Positions 18,007 to 26,694 of a DNA stretch of 64,000 nucleotides are shown piece after piece. How positions within the stretch are numbered: the first letter of the stretch is position 1; each line of letters starts with the position of its first letter. The stretch covers positions 1,906,514 through 1,970,513 of the forward strand of contig NZ_JAFEUS010000002.1 of the NCBI RefSeq assembly GCF_027853335.1. The letters run 5' to 3'. Position numbers and translations under genes: made by a program. The notes beneath the pieces were generated by a model. It was not told the origin of the DNA. It did no database searches and was given only the letters and a program-made list of their open reading frames with translations. The stretch comes from Leucobacter sp. UCMA 4100 (GTDB lineage Bacteria; Actinomycetota; Actinomycetes; Actinomycetales; Microbacteriaceae).

Positions 18007-18226
18007 GCGGCGCCCTCTTTTGCTGCGATGCTTCGATAAAAATTAAAACGATCCATGCTATTTTCGAATATTTTACTGTTCTGTTTGCAAAGTGGCTATT
18101 GTTTGTCAGAATCATTGAGCGCAAGCTGAGTCGCAACGAAGGGAACGAAGCGTGCCGATTGGCGAGTGAGTGTGAGATTCACGAGTGGTCGCGCGGTCTT
18201 TCCTTTCCCGAGAGAAAGAAGAAACG
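18007..18226. promoter_or_regulatory. AT-rich divergent control region between the Lrp gene and kynU
   Basis: The stretch 18035-18115 is strikingly A/T-rich for this genome, with TATTTTCGAATATTTTACTG at its core, which fits Lrp-family binding preference. TTGCAA followed 16 bp later by CAGAAT is a possible -35/-10 pair for kynU. These are visual matches only. Confidence 0.35.
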
Positions 18227-19498
18227 ATGACGATCGACATTCGCGCTATCGAAACCCGTGAGCACTGCGTCGAAGCCGACCAGGCTGACGTGCTTGCTTC
18301 ATTTCGTGAGCAGTTCACGATTCCCGCCGACATGATTTACCTCGATGGCAACTCGCTCGGGGTGATGCCGAGTGCCGCGCCGGCTCGTGCGCAGCAGGTG
18401 ATCACGGTGGAGTGGGGCACCGATCTCATCGAAAGCTGGAACACGAACGACTGGTTCGATCTTCCCGTGCGTCTCGGCCGAAAGATTGCTCGTCTCGTGG
18501 GTGGCACCGACGGTGGCTGCGTTGTGACCGACACCACCTCGATTAACGTGTTCAAAGCGCTTGGCGCCGCGATCAATCTGCAGCGTGAAGACGCTCCCGA
18601 GCGTCGCGTCATCATTTCTGAGCGCGAGAACTTCCCCTCAGATCTCTACATGATCGAGGGCTTCATCGAGATGCTCGATCAGGGCTACGAGCTGCGCCTC
18701 ATCGACGATCTTGCGTCGCTCGAGGGCGAGCTGAACGACGACGTTGCCGTCGTGCTTCTGACCGAGGTGAACTACCGCACCGGTCGCTTGTGGAACATGA
18801 AGTCTGTGACCGAGACGGTACACGAGGCCGGCGCACTCATGATCTGGGATCTGTGCCACTCGGTCGGCGCGGTTCCCATCAACCTCGAGGCGGCAGGCGC
18901 AGACTTCGCGGTGGGCTGCACCTACAAGTACCTGAACGGTGGCCCGGGGTCGCCCGCGTTCATCTGGGTCTCTGGAGATCACCTCGCCCGCGCGCGCCAG
19001 CCACTGTCTGGCTGGTGGGGTCACAGCGAGCCCTTCGAGATGGACGTTGCGTACACCCCCGCGAGCGACGCCCGTAAGCTGCTCACCGGAACCCAGCCCA
19101 TCATCTCGCTCGCCACGATGGAGTGCGGCATCGATATCGCCTTGAGCGTCGATCAACAGCAGCTTCGTGAGAAATCACTCAACCTCACCTCGCTCTTTAT
19201 TCGCCTCGTTGAAGAGCGGCTCGCGCATCACCCGCTGACGCTCGTGACTCCGCGTGAAACGTCTGAGCGCGGCAGCCACGTGAGTATTCAGCATCCCGAG
19301 GGCTTCGCTGTCATGAAGGCGCTCATTGCCAACGGCGTGGTGGGCGATTACCGCGAGCCCGAGGTGCTTCGTTTCGGCATCACCCCGTTGTACCTTGGCT
19401 ACGCCGATGTCTGGGATGCGGTCGAGATGCTTCGCCGAGTGCTTGACGAAGAGCTGTGGCGCGCCCCCGAATTCCAGGTTCGCGGCGCGGTAACCTAA
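18227..19498 (+). CDS. kynU: Kynureninase
   Basis: This 423-residue PLP enzyme cleaves kynurenine (or 3-hydroxykynurenine) to anthranilate (or 3-hydroxyanthranilate) and alanine. Recognisable blocks are DMIYLDGNSLGVMP at the start, VVTDTTSINVFKAL, IWDLCHSVGAVPINL with the cofactor Asp, and CTYKYLNGGPGSPAF, where Lys234 is the PLP lysine. The LSGWWGH segment is also typical. I chose ATG 18227, preceded by AGAAAGAAG; the frame is open back to 18185. The next gene is an amino-acid permease 40 bp on. No dioxygenase or formamidase gene is in the window, so this cell may use external kynurenine or keep the rest of the pathway elsewhere. Confidence 0.93.
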   Translation: MTIDIRAIETREHCVEADQADVLASFREQFTIPADMIYLDGNSLGVMPSAAPARAQQVITVEWGTDLIESWNTNDWFDLPVRLGRKIARLVGGTDGGCVVTDTTSINVFKALGAAINLQREDAPERRVIISERENFPSDLYMIEGFIEMLDQGYELRLIDDLASLEGELNDDVAVVLLTEVNYRTGRLWNMKSVTETVHEAGALMIWDLCHSVGAVPINLEAAGADFAVGCTYKYLNGGPGSPAFIWVSGDHLARARQPLSGWWGHSEPFEMDVAYTPASDARKLLTGTQPIISLATMECGIDIALSVDQQQLREKSLNLTSLFIRLVEERLAHHPLTLVTPRETSERGSHVSIQHPEGFAVMKALIANGVVGDYREPEVLRFGITPLYLGYADVWDAVEMLRRVLDEELWRAPEFQVRGAVT

Positions 19499-19538
19499 CC
19501 AGAGTTTCGGGGGGAACTTCAATGAAGAAGGATAACTG

Positions 19539-20930
19539 ATGAAAGAATTTAGTGATATTCAGACCCGCGAGATCGGTCTGCAAAAGAGCCTGACCGCGGG
19601 TCAGCTCAGCATGATCGCGCTCGGTGGAGCGATTGGCACGGGGCTGTTCTTGGGCAGCAAGTTTGCCATCGGCTTCGCCGGGCCGAGCGTGATCGTGAGC
19701 TACCTCATTGGTGGCGCGATCGCGCTCATGCTCATGGGCGTGCTCGCCGAGATGACGGTGAAACACCCGACCTCGGGATCATTTGGCGCCTACGCCGAGC
19801 ACTACCTCGGCCCGGTCTACGGGTTTCTGGTGCGCTACATGTACTGGCTGTGCATCGTGCTCGCGGTCGGCACCGAGGTCACGGCGGTCGGTGAGTACAT
19901 GCAGTTCTGGTTCCCCGGAGTTCCGCCGTGGGTCTGGGTGGTCGTGTTCTCGGGAGCTCTCGTCGGCGTGAATGCGATGAACGTCAAGAGCTTCGGGACC
20001 CTTGAGTACTGGTTCTCGGCGATCAAGGTGTTTGCTATTCTCGCCTTCATCATTGTCGCCGCTTGGCTCGTGTTTTTTGCGGGCAAGCAGGAGTATGGTT
20101 TCCAGAACTGGGGTGCTGACGGAGGGTTCATGCCCAACGGCATCTCGGGCATGTGGTTCGGCGTCATCGTCGCGATCTTCAGCTACCTAAGTATCGAGAT
20201 GATCGCGGTCGCGGCAGGCGAGGCAAAAGAGCCGGAACGCGCGGTCAAGAAGGCTTTCAAAGCCACGATCTTCAGGCTCGTCGTGTTCTACTTCTTGACG
20301 CTGTCGCTCATCGTTTCGATCGCGCCCATGTCAGAGATCCTCGAGGGCGGGAGTCCCTTCGTGACGGTCATGCAGGTCATCGGCATCCCGTTTGCCGACT
20401 CGATCCTGAACTTCGTCGTGATTATCGCCGCGCTCTCGGCCATGAACAGCCAGCTCTACATTTCGACCCGCATGATGTTCTCGCTCGCCCGCGCGGGTGA
20501 GGCTCCGCGCGCACTCGGCAAGGTCGCCGGCAACGGCACCCCGATCAACGCGCTCGTGCTGTCGTGCATCGGTATTGCTGTGGCGACCGTGATCTACGTG
20601 CTCTTCCCGGGTGAGGCCTTCACGATGATGTTCGCCATCTCCATGTTTGGTGCAATGTTTACGTGGTTCATGATTTTCGTGACGCACATCGCGTTTCGCA
20701 GGCGTGTGGCCCGCGACGGCGAGACGCTCTCGTACAAGATCCCGGGCTCACGCATTGGTGCCTACTTCGGTGCCGGTCTCATGCTGGCGATCGCGCTCTC
20801 GACGTACTTCACCGACGAGTTCAGGGCCACCCTGCCCTTCGGCGCGCTCATGCTCGTGGTAACCCTCATCGGGTACGTGATCGTGCGAGCGAAGAAAAGC
20901 CGCGCAAAGCAAGCGAGCGCTGCCGAATAA
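19539..20930 (+). CDS. Amino-acid permease (APC superfamily, aromatic/GABA-type)
   Basis: This 463-residue, 12-helix amino-acid transporter has the signature start SLTAGQLSMIALGGAIGTGL and FLGSKFAIGFAGPS, the substrate and sodium-proton-site loop of the AAT family (AroP, GabP, LysP). SIEMIAVAAGEAKEPERAVK is the second signature, followed by YISTRMMFSLARAGEAPRAL. A 40-bp gap after kynU with GAAGAAGGAT upstream of ATG 19539 suggests one operon. Co-location with kynureninase and Lrp points to uptake of tryptophan, kynurenine or a related aromatic amino acid, but sequence alone does not fix the substrate. A 19-bp-arm terminator follows. Confidence 0.88.
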   Translation: MKEFSDIQTREIGLQKSLTAGQLSMIALGGAIGTGLFLGSKFAIGFAGPSVIVSYLIGGAIALMLMGVLAEMTVKHPTSGSFGAYAEHYLGPVYGFLVRYMYWLCIVLAVGTEVTAVGEYMQFWFPGVPPWVWVVVFSGALVGVNAMNVKSFGTLEYWFSAIKVFAILAFIIVAAWLVFFAGKQEYGFQNWGADGGFMPNGISGMWFGVIVAIFSYLSIEMIAVAAGEAKEPERAVKKAFKATIFRLVVFYFLTLSLIVSIAPMSEILEGGSPFVTVMQVIGIPFADSILNFVVIIAALSAMNSQLYISTRMMFSLARAGEAPRALGKVAGNGTPINALVLSCIGIAVATVIYVLFPGEAFTMMFAISMFGAMFTWFMIFVTHIAFRRRVARDGETLSYKIPGSRIGAYFGAGLMLAIALSTYFTDEFRATLPFGALMLVVTLIGYVIVRAKKSRAKQASAAE

Positions 20931-20944
20931 CCGGTGAGCGCGCT

Positions 20945-20983
20945 GCAGAGGGCCCGGTGCTGATTCAGCACCGGGCCCTCTGC
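20945..20983. terminator. Strong hairpin terminator between the permease and an acetyltransferase gene
   Basis: Arms GCAGAGGGCCCGGTGCTGA and its exact complement are separated by one base (effective loop about 7). It lies between two convergent genes and probably serves both. Confidence 0.8.
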
Positions 20984-21003
20984 GCGAGTGTGGCGGATCC
21001 CGG

Positions 21004-21579
21004 CTAGGCCGCCGGTGCGGCCTCTACCTGGGCAACCGGCTCACTGGTTTCGTCGCCAACGAGCAGCGCGTAAAGCCCCGTGTCGAGGCGGCGTCCCTGC
21101 ACTGGAGTGGTCTGTTTGAGTACGCCCTCGAGCTCAAAGCCGAGCCGCTCTGCGACCGCAGAGCTACGCTCGTTTTCGGTCGCAATGCGCAGTTCGAAGC
21201 GTTGCAGGTCGAGGCTCTTGCCGTGTTCGATCATGGCTCTGCAGGCGCGCGTGACGAGGCCTCTACCCTCGGCGGCTGCGTCGAGCCAGTAGCCAATGTC
21301 GCCGATCGCACGGTCCTGGTCGATGCGCAGCTCGATGCACCCAACGGCCTTGCCGCTCTCATACACGACGCACGGAACGGCGTTGCCCTGAAAGTACGCC
21401 TCGACCCTTCCGTGCACGTAGGCGGTTGCCCACTCGAAGGTCGGGTCGTCCTGTGCCCATGCTGCCCATTCGCGCAGGCGCGAGTGATTCGTGCGGGTGA
21501 GGTCGTAGATGTCGGGTGTGCACTCTGGGGTCATAAGCTCAAGCGAGGCGGAGTCGCTCAGCCGGTGTGAAAACGTCAT
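21004..21579 (-). CDS. GNAT-family acetyltransferase
   Basis: This 191-residue acetyltransferase is of the RimL/RimJ type: IGDIGYWLDAAAEGRGLVTR carries the acetyl-CoA pyrophosphate-binding loop (RGL), and LQRFELRIATENERSSAVAE plus RLGFELEGVLKQ form the conserved C-terminal part. The second acetyltransferase of this type in the window, it differs from the gene at 11494. It is convergent with the kynU-permease operon and divergent from the LAATG surface protein. The acceptor substrate is unknown. Confidence 0.85.
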   Translation of the reverse strand: MTFSHRLSDSASLELMTPECTPDIYDLTRTNHSRLREWAAWAQDDPTFEWATAYVHGRVEAYFQGNAVPCVVYESGKAVGCIELRIDQDRAIGDIGYWLDAAAEGRGLVTRACRAMIEHGKSLDLQRFELRIATENERSSAVAERLGFELEGVLKQTTPVQGRRLDTGLYALLVGDETSEPVAQVEAAPAA

Positions 21580-21891
21580 GATGTTTCTGTTTCAAGGGTA
21601 CAGAACCCGCTTGGCATGATTCACAGGAAAATGCGTTTCGTCAACATCGTTCACCAGGAACCCCATTTTTCGGCTCTCTCTGTGCCATTTCTCTAAGAAA
21701 GTCTCGAAACGCCGTTCATTTTAGGTTCGATAATCAAAATGAGTTACCGCGATTTGAACACATTGTGGTTCCTCGCTAGATTATGCGGGGTTGCCGTAGG
21801 CCGGGCGTCGAGAGAAACGCCCTCGCGGCAAGTGGTATCGAGGGGAATCGTACGTCGCAGTACCTGTACTGCGCAGAATTGGGGGTTCTGC
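21580..21891 (+). promoter_or_regulatory. 312-bp intergenic region upstream of the choice-of-anchor A gene
   Basis: The first 150 bp are relatively A/T-rich (for example CATTTTAGGTTCGATAATCA near 21718-21737) and probably hold the divergent promoters. The remainder looks like an untranslated leader ending in GGGGG before the ATG at 21892. I recognise no riboswitch or small gene here. Confidence 0.3.
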
Positions 21892-23622
21892 ATGTCTGTT
21901 TCAAGCATGCTTTCAAAGGCGGTAGGCGCCGCCTTTCTCGCGGGCGCTACGCTCGTCGCTGTGCCAGTCGCGGCAAGCGCCGCACCGGCGGTAACGACCG
22001 AGCCAGCATCGGCTCGCACCGTGTGCATTCCCGATGGGTCTGGCATCGCGACCGGTGAGCCGAAATTTCCTGTCGACAAGCAAGCCAACGTGTACGTGGG
22101 AGGCAACTTTCTGTACTCCAAGGGTGCAGAGCTTGAGGGCTTGCTCGTTGTCGAGGGCGACGCAACATTCGACAGCGGTACGAAGTACAACATGGGCGTC
22201 GTTGGTGCTGGGTCACTCATGACCCCTGAGCCGATGAGCGACATGCTCGTCGTTGGCGGCGACATGACCATCGCGTCGGGCAGTATTCTGCTCGGCGACC
22301 GTATCGGCGGCAACGTGCGTGTGGGTGGAGCCCTCACGCCACCCGAAACAGGGGTCGACGCCAACGGGGGTAAAGTGCGTTCGGGCCTCGGTAAAACCGA
22401 AGCGCTGGGCGATTGGGCGCAGGTCGGCGTGCACCTGCAGCAGCAGTCGGCAAAGTACGCGGCGATGCCAGCGACCGGAAGCACCAACACGGTGGGTGAC
22501 CGGCTCGTGCTCGTGGGCGACGGCACCACGAACCGTCAGGTCTTTACCGTGACCCAGGACGAGCTCACGAACATGGGTTCGCTGCAGTACGAGGGTATTG
22601 ACCCAGAGGCGATCGTCGTGGTTAACGTGACGGGCGAAACTGCGCACTTCGGGCTTCAGTCGATGCTCAAGGAGAACGGCACGCCCATGGATCCCGGCAA
22701 CATTGACGCGGCAGCGTTCGGAGCGCTCACCCAGCGCCTCCTATGGAACATTCCCGATGCCACCGCCGTGACGATCGGCACCGGAGCGCAGTTCCCGGGC
22801 ACAGTGCTCGTTGCGAACCCCGCTTCTTCGACCGTGATGAATGCACCCGGTACGAACGGGCGCATCTGGGTCGCGGGTGATCTTGAGCACAAGGGCGCGG
22901 GCAGCGAGTTCCACGCGTTCCCGTTCCTCGACAGTGACGTTTTCTCATGCAAACCTGTGCCCCCGAGCGTTGATCCGGTTGACCCAGTGGATCCTGTCGA
23001 CCCGGTTGATCCCGTCGATCCCGTCGATCCGGAACCTCTGATCGACCTCGTAACGCCCAAGATCACTCACGCCGTTTGCCTCAACGATGGCAAGATCGCT
23101 GACCCGGTCATCGAGTTCGTGAAGACCGCGGGCGTTGCCTTCTCAGTTGAGGGCGAAGTGAAGGCCGGCGCGACCGTGACCGTGACCGCAACGGTGAAGG
23201 GTAACGCGCTGCTTGCTGAGGCACAGGGATGGACGCTTTCGGCCGACGCGAAGAGCGCAACCATGCGGATCATTCTTCACAAGGTGACATGCGAAAGCCC
23301 AGTCATTCCTGAGCCGGGCAACCCGGCTGATCCAGAGGATCCGAACGAGCCGACCAACCCGAATGAGCCGGCCGAGCCAAACACGCCAGCCGAGCCGAAC
23401 GAGCCAGCTGAGCCGAAGACTCCGGCCGATCCGCTGCAAACGAATCCTGAAGTGCCCGGTGCCGAGCAAACTACGCAGCCCAACGACAGCGTGTCGGGGC
23501 TTGCAGCGACCGGTGGCGCACCGGCTGCTGGCCTTGTCGCGGGAGCGCTCACCTTGCTCGTTGTGGGCTTCGCGACCGTCGTCGTCGCTCGTAAACGCAA
23601 CGCCGGACACTCGCACGAGTAG
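21892..23622 (+). CDS. Choice-of-anchor A family surface protein with LAATG sorting signal
   Basis: This 576-residue secreted protein has a signal peptide of about 33 residues (hydrophobic AVGAAFLAGATLVAVPVAAS, cleavage after ASAA). The region NVYVGGNFLYSKGAELEGLL with LLVVEGDATF is the beta-helix-like choice-of-anchor A domain. A DPVDPV repeat stalk follows at about 361-381, then an Ig-like block and a second stalk rich in PAEPNEP. The C-terminus carries LAATG (537-541), a membrane helix and RKRN. LAxTG is the motif used by class E sortases of high-GC Gram-positives, so it is likely wall-linked by a sortase other than the class C enzyme at 44263. ATG 21892 gives the signal peptide directly. 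Confidence 0.85.
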   Translation: MSVSSMLSKAVGAAFLAGATLVAVPVAASAAPAVTTEPASARTVCIPDGSGIATGEPKFPVDKQANVYVGGNFLYSKGAELEGLLVVEGDATFDSGTKYNMGVVGAGSLMTPEPMSDMLVVGGDMTIASGSILLGDRIGGNVRVGGALTPPETGVDANGGKVRSGLGKTEALGDWAQVGVHLQQQSAKYAAMPATGSTNTVGDRLVLVGDGTTNRQVFTVTQDELTNMGSLQYEGIDPEAIVVVNVTGETAHFGLQSMLKENGTPMDPGNIDAAAFGALTQRLLWNIPDATAVTIGTGAQFPGTVLVANPASSTVMNAPGTNGRIWVAGDLEHKGAGSEFHAFPFLDSDVFSCKPVPPSVDPVDPVDPVDPVDPVDPVDPEPLIDLVTPKITHAVCLNDGKIADPVIEFVKTAGVAFSVEGEVKAGATVTVTATVKGNALLAEAQGWTLSADAKSATMRIILHKVTCESPVIPEPGNPADPEDPNEPTNPNEPAEPNTPAEPNEPAEPKTPADPLQTNPEVPGAEQTTQPNDSVSGLAATGGAPAAGLVAGALTLLVVGFATVVVARKRNAGHSHE

Positions 23623-23650
23623 AACGCCCTCGGGCCTGTGAACGCCTAAG

Positions 23651-23698
23651 AACAACGAATGCCCCTTGTATCACGTGAGACAAGGGGCATTCGTTGTT
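23651..23698. terminator. Bidirectional hairpin terminator
   Basis: Nineteen-base perfect arms AACAACGAATGCCCCTTGT and complement flank a 10-nt loop, between two convergent genes. A/T-rich outer stem bases provide T-runs on both strands. Confidence 0.8.
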
Positions 23699-23709
23699 AG
23701 CGGGTGGGG

Positions 23710-24468
23710 TCAGCGCCCGGTTTCTTGGCCGTTCTCAGCCGCATGTCCGCACGAGCACTGATGTGCTGGGTCAGCGGGGGCGGGAGCAGTCGGTAGCGTC
23801 GCTGCGGGCAACACCGTCACGGGAATCGCTGCTGGGGCGACGGGAGCCGCGGGAGCCTCGGGCGCGTGATGGCTCATGCGGTCGATCCACGCCAGTGCCA
23901 AGGCCGAGACGATAAAGGCAAGGTGAATCATGACCTCCCAGAACACGCCCTCGCTCGAGTAGATGACATTGCCCTTGGCGTCGAAGACGAGGCCGTCTTC
24001 CATACGGCCAACCTCGATAAAGGTTTTGAGCAGGTGGATCGAAGAGATCGAGATGATCGAGATCGCAAGCTTCACCTTCAGCAGGTTGGCATTCACATGC
24101 GAGAGCCAGTCGGGCTCGTCGTGGTGGCCCGTAACGCGAATCTTTGACACGAAGGTTTCGTAGCCGCCAATGATCACCATGATGAGCAGGTTGGCGATCA
24201 TGACGATGTCGATGAGCGCGAGCACGCTCAGCATGACATCGGTCTCTGAGATGGTTCCCTCGAGAATCACCTTGTGCAGCAAATGCCACAGCTCGACGAA
24301 AAAGAGCACGACGTACACCGCCTGCGCGATTATGAGGCCGAGGTACAGAGGAGCCTGGAGCCAACGGCTCGCAAAGATAAACCCTGCGAGGGTGCGCGAT
24401 GCGGCGCTCGGGCCTGAAGCGCGGTGCGGTTCTTGAGAATGCTGAGTAGTCTGACGATTCACAAGCAA
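23710..24468 (-). CDS. UPF0114/TIGR00645 membrane protein with His/Cys-rich tail
   Basis: This 252-residue protein matches the YqhA/UPF0114 family: RWLQAPLYLGLIIAQAVYVV and TDVMLSVLALIDIVMIANLL are its first helices, then GYETFVSKI and DPxW-like loops, ISSIHLLKTFIEV and VMIHLAFIVSALALAWIDRM. About four membrane helices. After the family core there is an unusual tail of Ala/Pro repeats ending HQCSCGH, a possible metal-binding cluster. The start is TTG 24468 or GTG 24462; both give similar proteins. The role of the family is unknown, though a channel-like fold has been suggested for it. Confidence 0.82.
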   Translation of the reverse strand: MLVNRQTTQHSQEPHRASGPSAASRTLAGFIFASRWLQAPLYLGLIIAQAVYVVLFFVELWHLLHKVILEGTISETDVMLSVLALIDIVMIANLLIMVIIGGYETFVSKIRVTGHHDEPDWLSHVNANLLKVKLAISIISISSIHLLKTFIEVGRMEDGLVFDAKGNVIYSSEGVFWEVMIHLAFIVSALALAWIDRMSHHAPEAPAAPVAPAAIPVTVLPAATLPTAPAPADPAHQCSCGHAAENGQETGR

Positions 24469-24530
24469 TATCGTATGGTGCGCATTGGCAGTTCAGGCTG
24501 TGAGTTTGGCCCCACGCGGGGCATGCGTGG

Positions 24531-24914
24531 CTACGAGATCTTTTTGACGACGCTCGACTTGAGCTGCAGGCGGCCAACTCCGGTGATTTTGGCGTCGATG
24601 TCGTGGCCGTCGCCCTTGTCAGCGGTGAGGCGTATACCGCGCACTTTGGTTCCCGCCTTGATGGTGCCACCGCCGCCACCGGCAATCTTCACTGACTTCG
24701 CGAGCGTCACGTCGTCGCCATCGTTCAAGATGTTGCCGACCGCATCGCGCGTTACTGAGGCGTCGCCGTTCTCTCCAGCCGGAGCATCGCCAGCCTGAGG
24801 CACAGCCCACTCGTGGCCGCACATGGGGCAGGTGAGGAGCGCTCCCGACTCATAGGTATATTCGCTCTGGCACTCGGGGCAGGGCGGAAGTACAGGATCA
24901 ACGGTGTCAGTCAC
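24531..24914 (-). CDS. yjdM: YjdM (PhnA-like) zinc-ribbon protein
   Basis: This 127-residue protein has an N-terminal zinc ribbon, CPECQSEYTYESGALLTCPM with a second CxxC (CPMCGHEW), and the conserved C-terminal YjdM domain with NILNDGDDVTLAKSVKIAG, IKAGTKVRGIRL and GHDIDAKITGVGRLQLKS. Despite its old name PhnA it is not a phosphonoacetate hydrolase. Function is unknown. The N-terminal residues are family-standard and the ATG at 24912-24914 is clear. It is a single gene, divergent from thrC. Confidence 0.93.
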   Translation of the reverse strand: MTDTVDPVLPPCPECQSEYTYESGALLTCPMCGHEWAVPQAGDAPAGENGDASVTRDAVGNILNDGDDVTLAKSVKIAGGGGGTIKAGTKVRGIRLTADKGDGHDIDAKITGVGRLQLKSSVVKKIS

Positions 24915-25074
24915 GGCACGATTCTTTCGCTAGGGTTCTGGCTGGCACAGCCATCGTCACTTTAACACTGAGCGAAGAGGTGATGCCGTGTTTTGCGCAG
25001 GTTGCTGCGAAGGTATGCCGCCTTGGGTGAGAGGTTCTGCTAATAGAATGGGTGGAAAGCTATAAGGAGTATCG

Positions 25075-26529
25075 GTGAAATACATTTCGACTCGCGGCGG
25101 CATGCAGCCCATCTCGTACAGTGAAGCGCTTCTTGAAGGGCTCGCTATCGACGGTGGCCTCGCGGTACCGGCCACGATGCCAGAGGTGACAGCCACACAG
25201 CTCGAGAGCTGGCGAGGGCTTGACTACGCCGATCTCGCTGCCGAGGTACTCGCGCTTTTTGCCACCGATATCGACCGTGACGATCTTGGCCGCATGTGTC
25301 GTGACGCGTACGGGCACGGCAAGTTTGTGGCCGACGACGTGGTGCCGTTGGTGCCCCTCGGCTTCGAATCGAACACTCCCGTTAAGCCCGGCGCGTTGAC
25401 GCTGGTGGGCCTCAGCGAGGGGCCAACCCTCGCGTTCAAAGACATGGCCATGCAGTATCTCGGGCAGTCCATGGAATACGCTCTCGCACGCAAGGGCACC
25501 GTGCTGAACATTATCGGTGCAACCTCGGGCGACACCGGCTCGGCAGCCGAGTACGCGCTCCGTGGCAAAGAGGGCATCTCGGTGTTTATGCTCTCACCGC
25601 AGGGCCGTATGAGCGATTTCCAGCGTGCCCAAATGTACTCACTCGCCGACGAAAACATTCACAATATTGCGGTCGAGGGCGTGTTTGACGACTGCCAGAA
25701 CCTACTCAAGGTCGTGTCGGGTGACCTCGATTTCAAACAGGCCTACAACCTTGGTACGGTCAACTCAATTAACCTCGGTCGCATCAGCGCTCAGGTCGCC
25801 TATTACTTCTGGGCTTGGTTGCGCGCAACCGACGCGGTGAGCGCCGAAGAGCGTGCGACGTACCGTATCTCTGTCACGGTCCCGTCAGGCAACTTCGGCA
25901 ATATTCTCTCAGGCCACTACGCACGGCAGATGGGACTCCCCATTCACCGCCTGGTGCTCGCCGCGAACGAGAACAACGTGCTTGACGAGTTCTTCCGCAC
26001 CGGTATCTACCGCCCTCGTTCGTCGGCCGAGACTCATGCGACATCGAGCCCATCGATGGACATTTCGAAGGCGTCAAACCTCGAGCGCTTCATCTTTGAC
26101 GTGCTCGGTCGCGATCCGCAGCGCCTTGCCGAGGTATGGCTCAAGCTTGACGCAACCGGTGAGCTCGATCTCTCTGAGGAGCTGCCCCGCTTCGAAGCTG
26201 AGTTCGGCCTCGTGAGCGGCACGAGCACCCACGAAGACCGCGTGCAGACCATCCGTGAGGTACACGAGGCTGGCGGGCCCATCATCGATCCGCACACTGC
26301 CGATGGCGTGAAGGTTGCGTCAGAGTACCTTGAAGCCGATGTTCCCATGCTGGTGCTCGAGACGGCCAAGCCCGAGAAGTTCCCTGAGATCGTGCTTGAG
26401 GCCACCGGTATTGCACTGGGCATGCCTGAGCACCTCGCGGGGCTGCTTGAGCTGCCGCAGCGCGTCACCGAGATGCCTAATGATGCTCCTGCTCTGCGCC
26501 AGTTTATCGAGGCCAACGCGACCCAGTAG
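25075..26529 (+). CDS. thrC: Threonine synthase
   Basis: This 484-residue PLP enzyme converts O-phosphohomoserine to threonine. KYISTRGGMQPISYSEALLE is the family N-terminus, TLAFKDMAMQYLG holds the PLP lysine (about Lys122), and IGATSGDTGSAAEYAL is the phosphate/cofactor loop. SVTVPSGNFGNILSGHYARQ and MDISKASNLERFIFD follow. The long form (type I) matches Corynebacterium-like ThrC. GTG 25075 has AAGGAG seven bases upstream, and TAGAAT at 25044-25049 is a possible -10. No other threonine-pathway gene is adjacent. Confidence 0.96.
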   Translation: MKYISTRGGMQPISYSEALLEGLAIDGGLAVPATMPEVTATQLESWRGLDYADLAAEVLALFATDIDRDDLGRMCRDAYGHGKFVADDVVPLVPLGFESNTPVKPGALTLVGLSEGPTLAFKDMAMQYLGQSMEYALARKGTVLNIIGATSGDTGSAAEYALRGKEGISVFMLSPQGRMSDFQRAQMYSLADENIHNIAVEGVFDDCQNLLKVVSGDLDFKQAYNLGTVNSINLGRISAQVAYYFWAWLRATDAVSAEERATYRISVTVPSGNFGNILSGHYARQMGLPIHRLVLAANENNVLDEFFRTGIYRPRSSAETHATSSPSMDISKASNLERFIFDVLGRDPQRLAEVWLKLDATGELDLSEELPRFEAEFGLVSGTSTHEDRVQTIREVHEAGGPIIDPHTADGVKVASEYLEADVPMLVLETAKPEKFPEIVLEATGIALGMPEHLAGLLELPQRVTEMPNDAPALRQFIEANATQ

Positions 26530-26694
26530 TTGGGGCTGGCCTCCCCGGAAGAGGCCGGTGATTCAGGCGCCGAGACACGGCTGCGTGCGTGACCGGTGAA
26601 TTCTTCGTCAGTGAAAGCTGGTGTGTGCGAATGACATGTTTTGAGTGAACGTTCGCGGGCCTGCTTTCTGTTCTCGTCTAAAAGTGATGGCATA

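Noticed and set aside
21739-21891. ATG 21739 as start of the choice-of-anchor A protein
   Set aside because: It would place about 51 non-hydrophobic residues before the signal peptide; ATG 21892 after GGGGG fits better.
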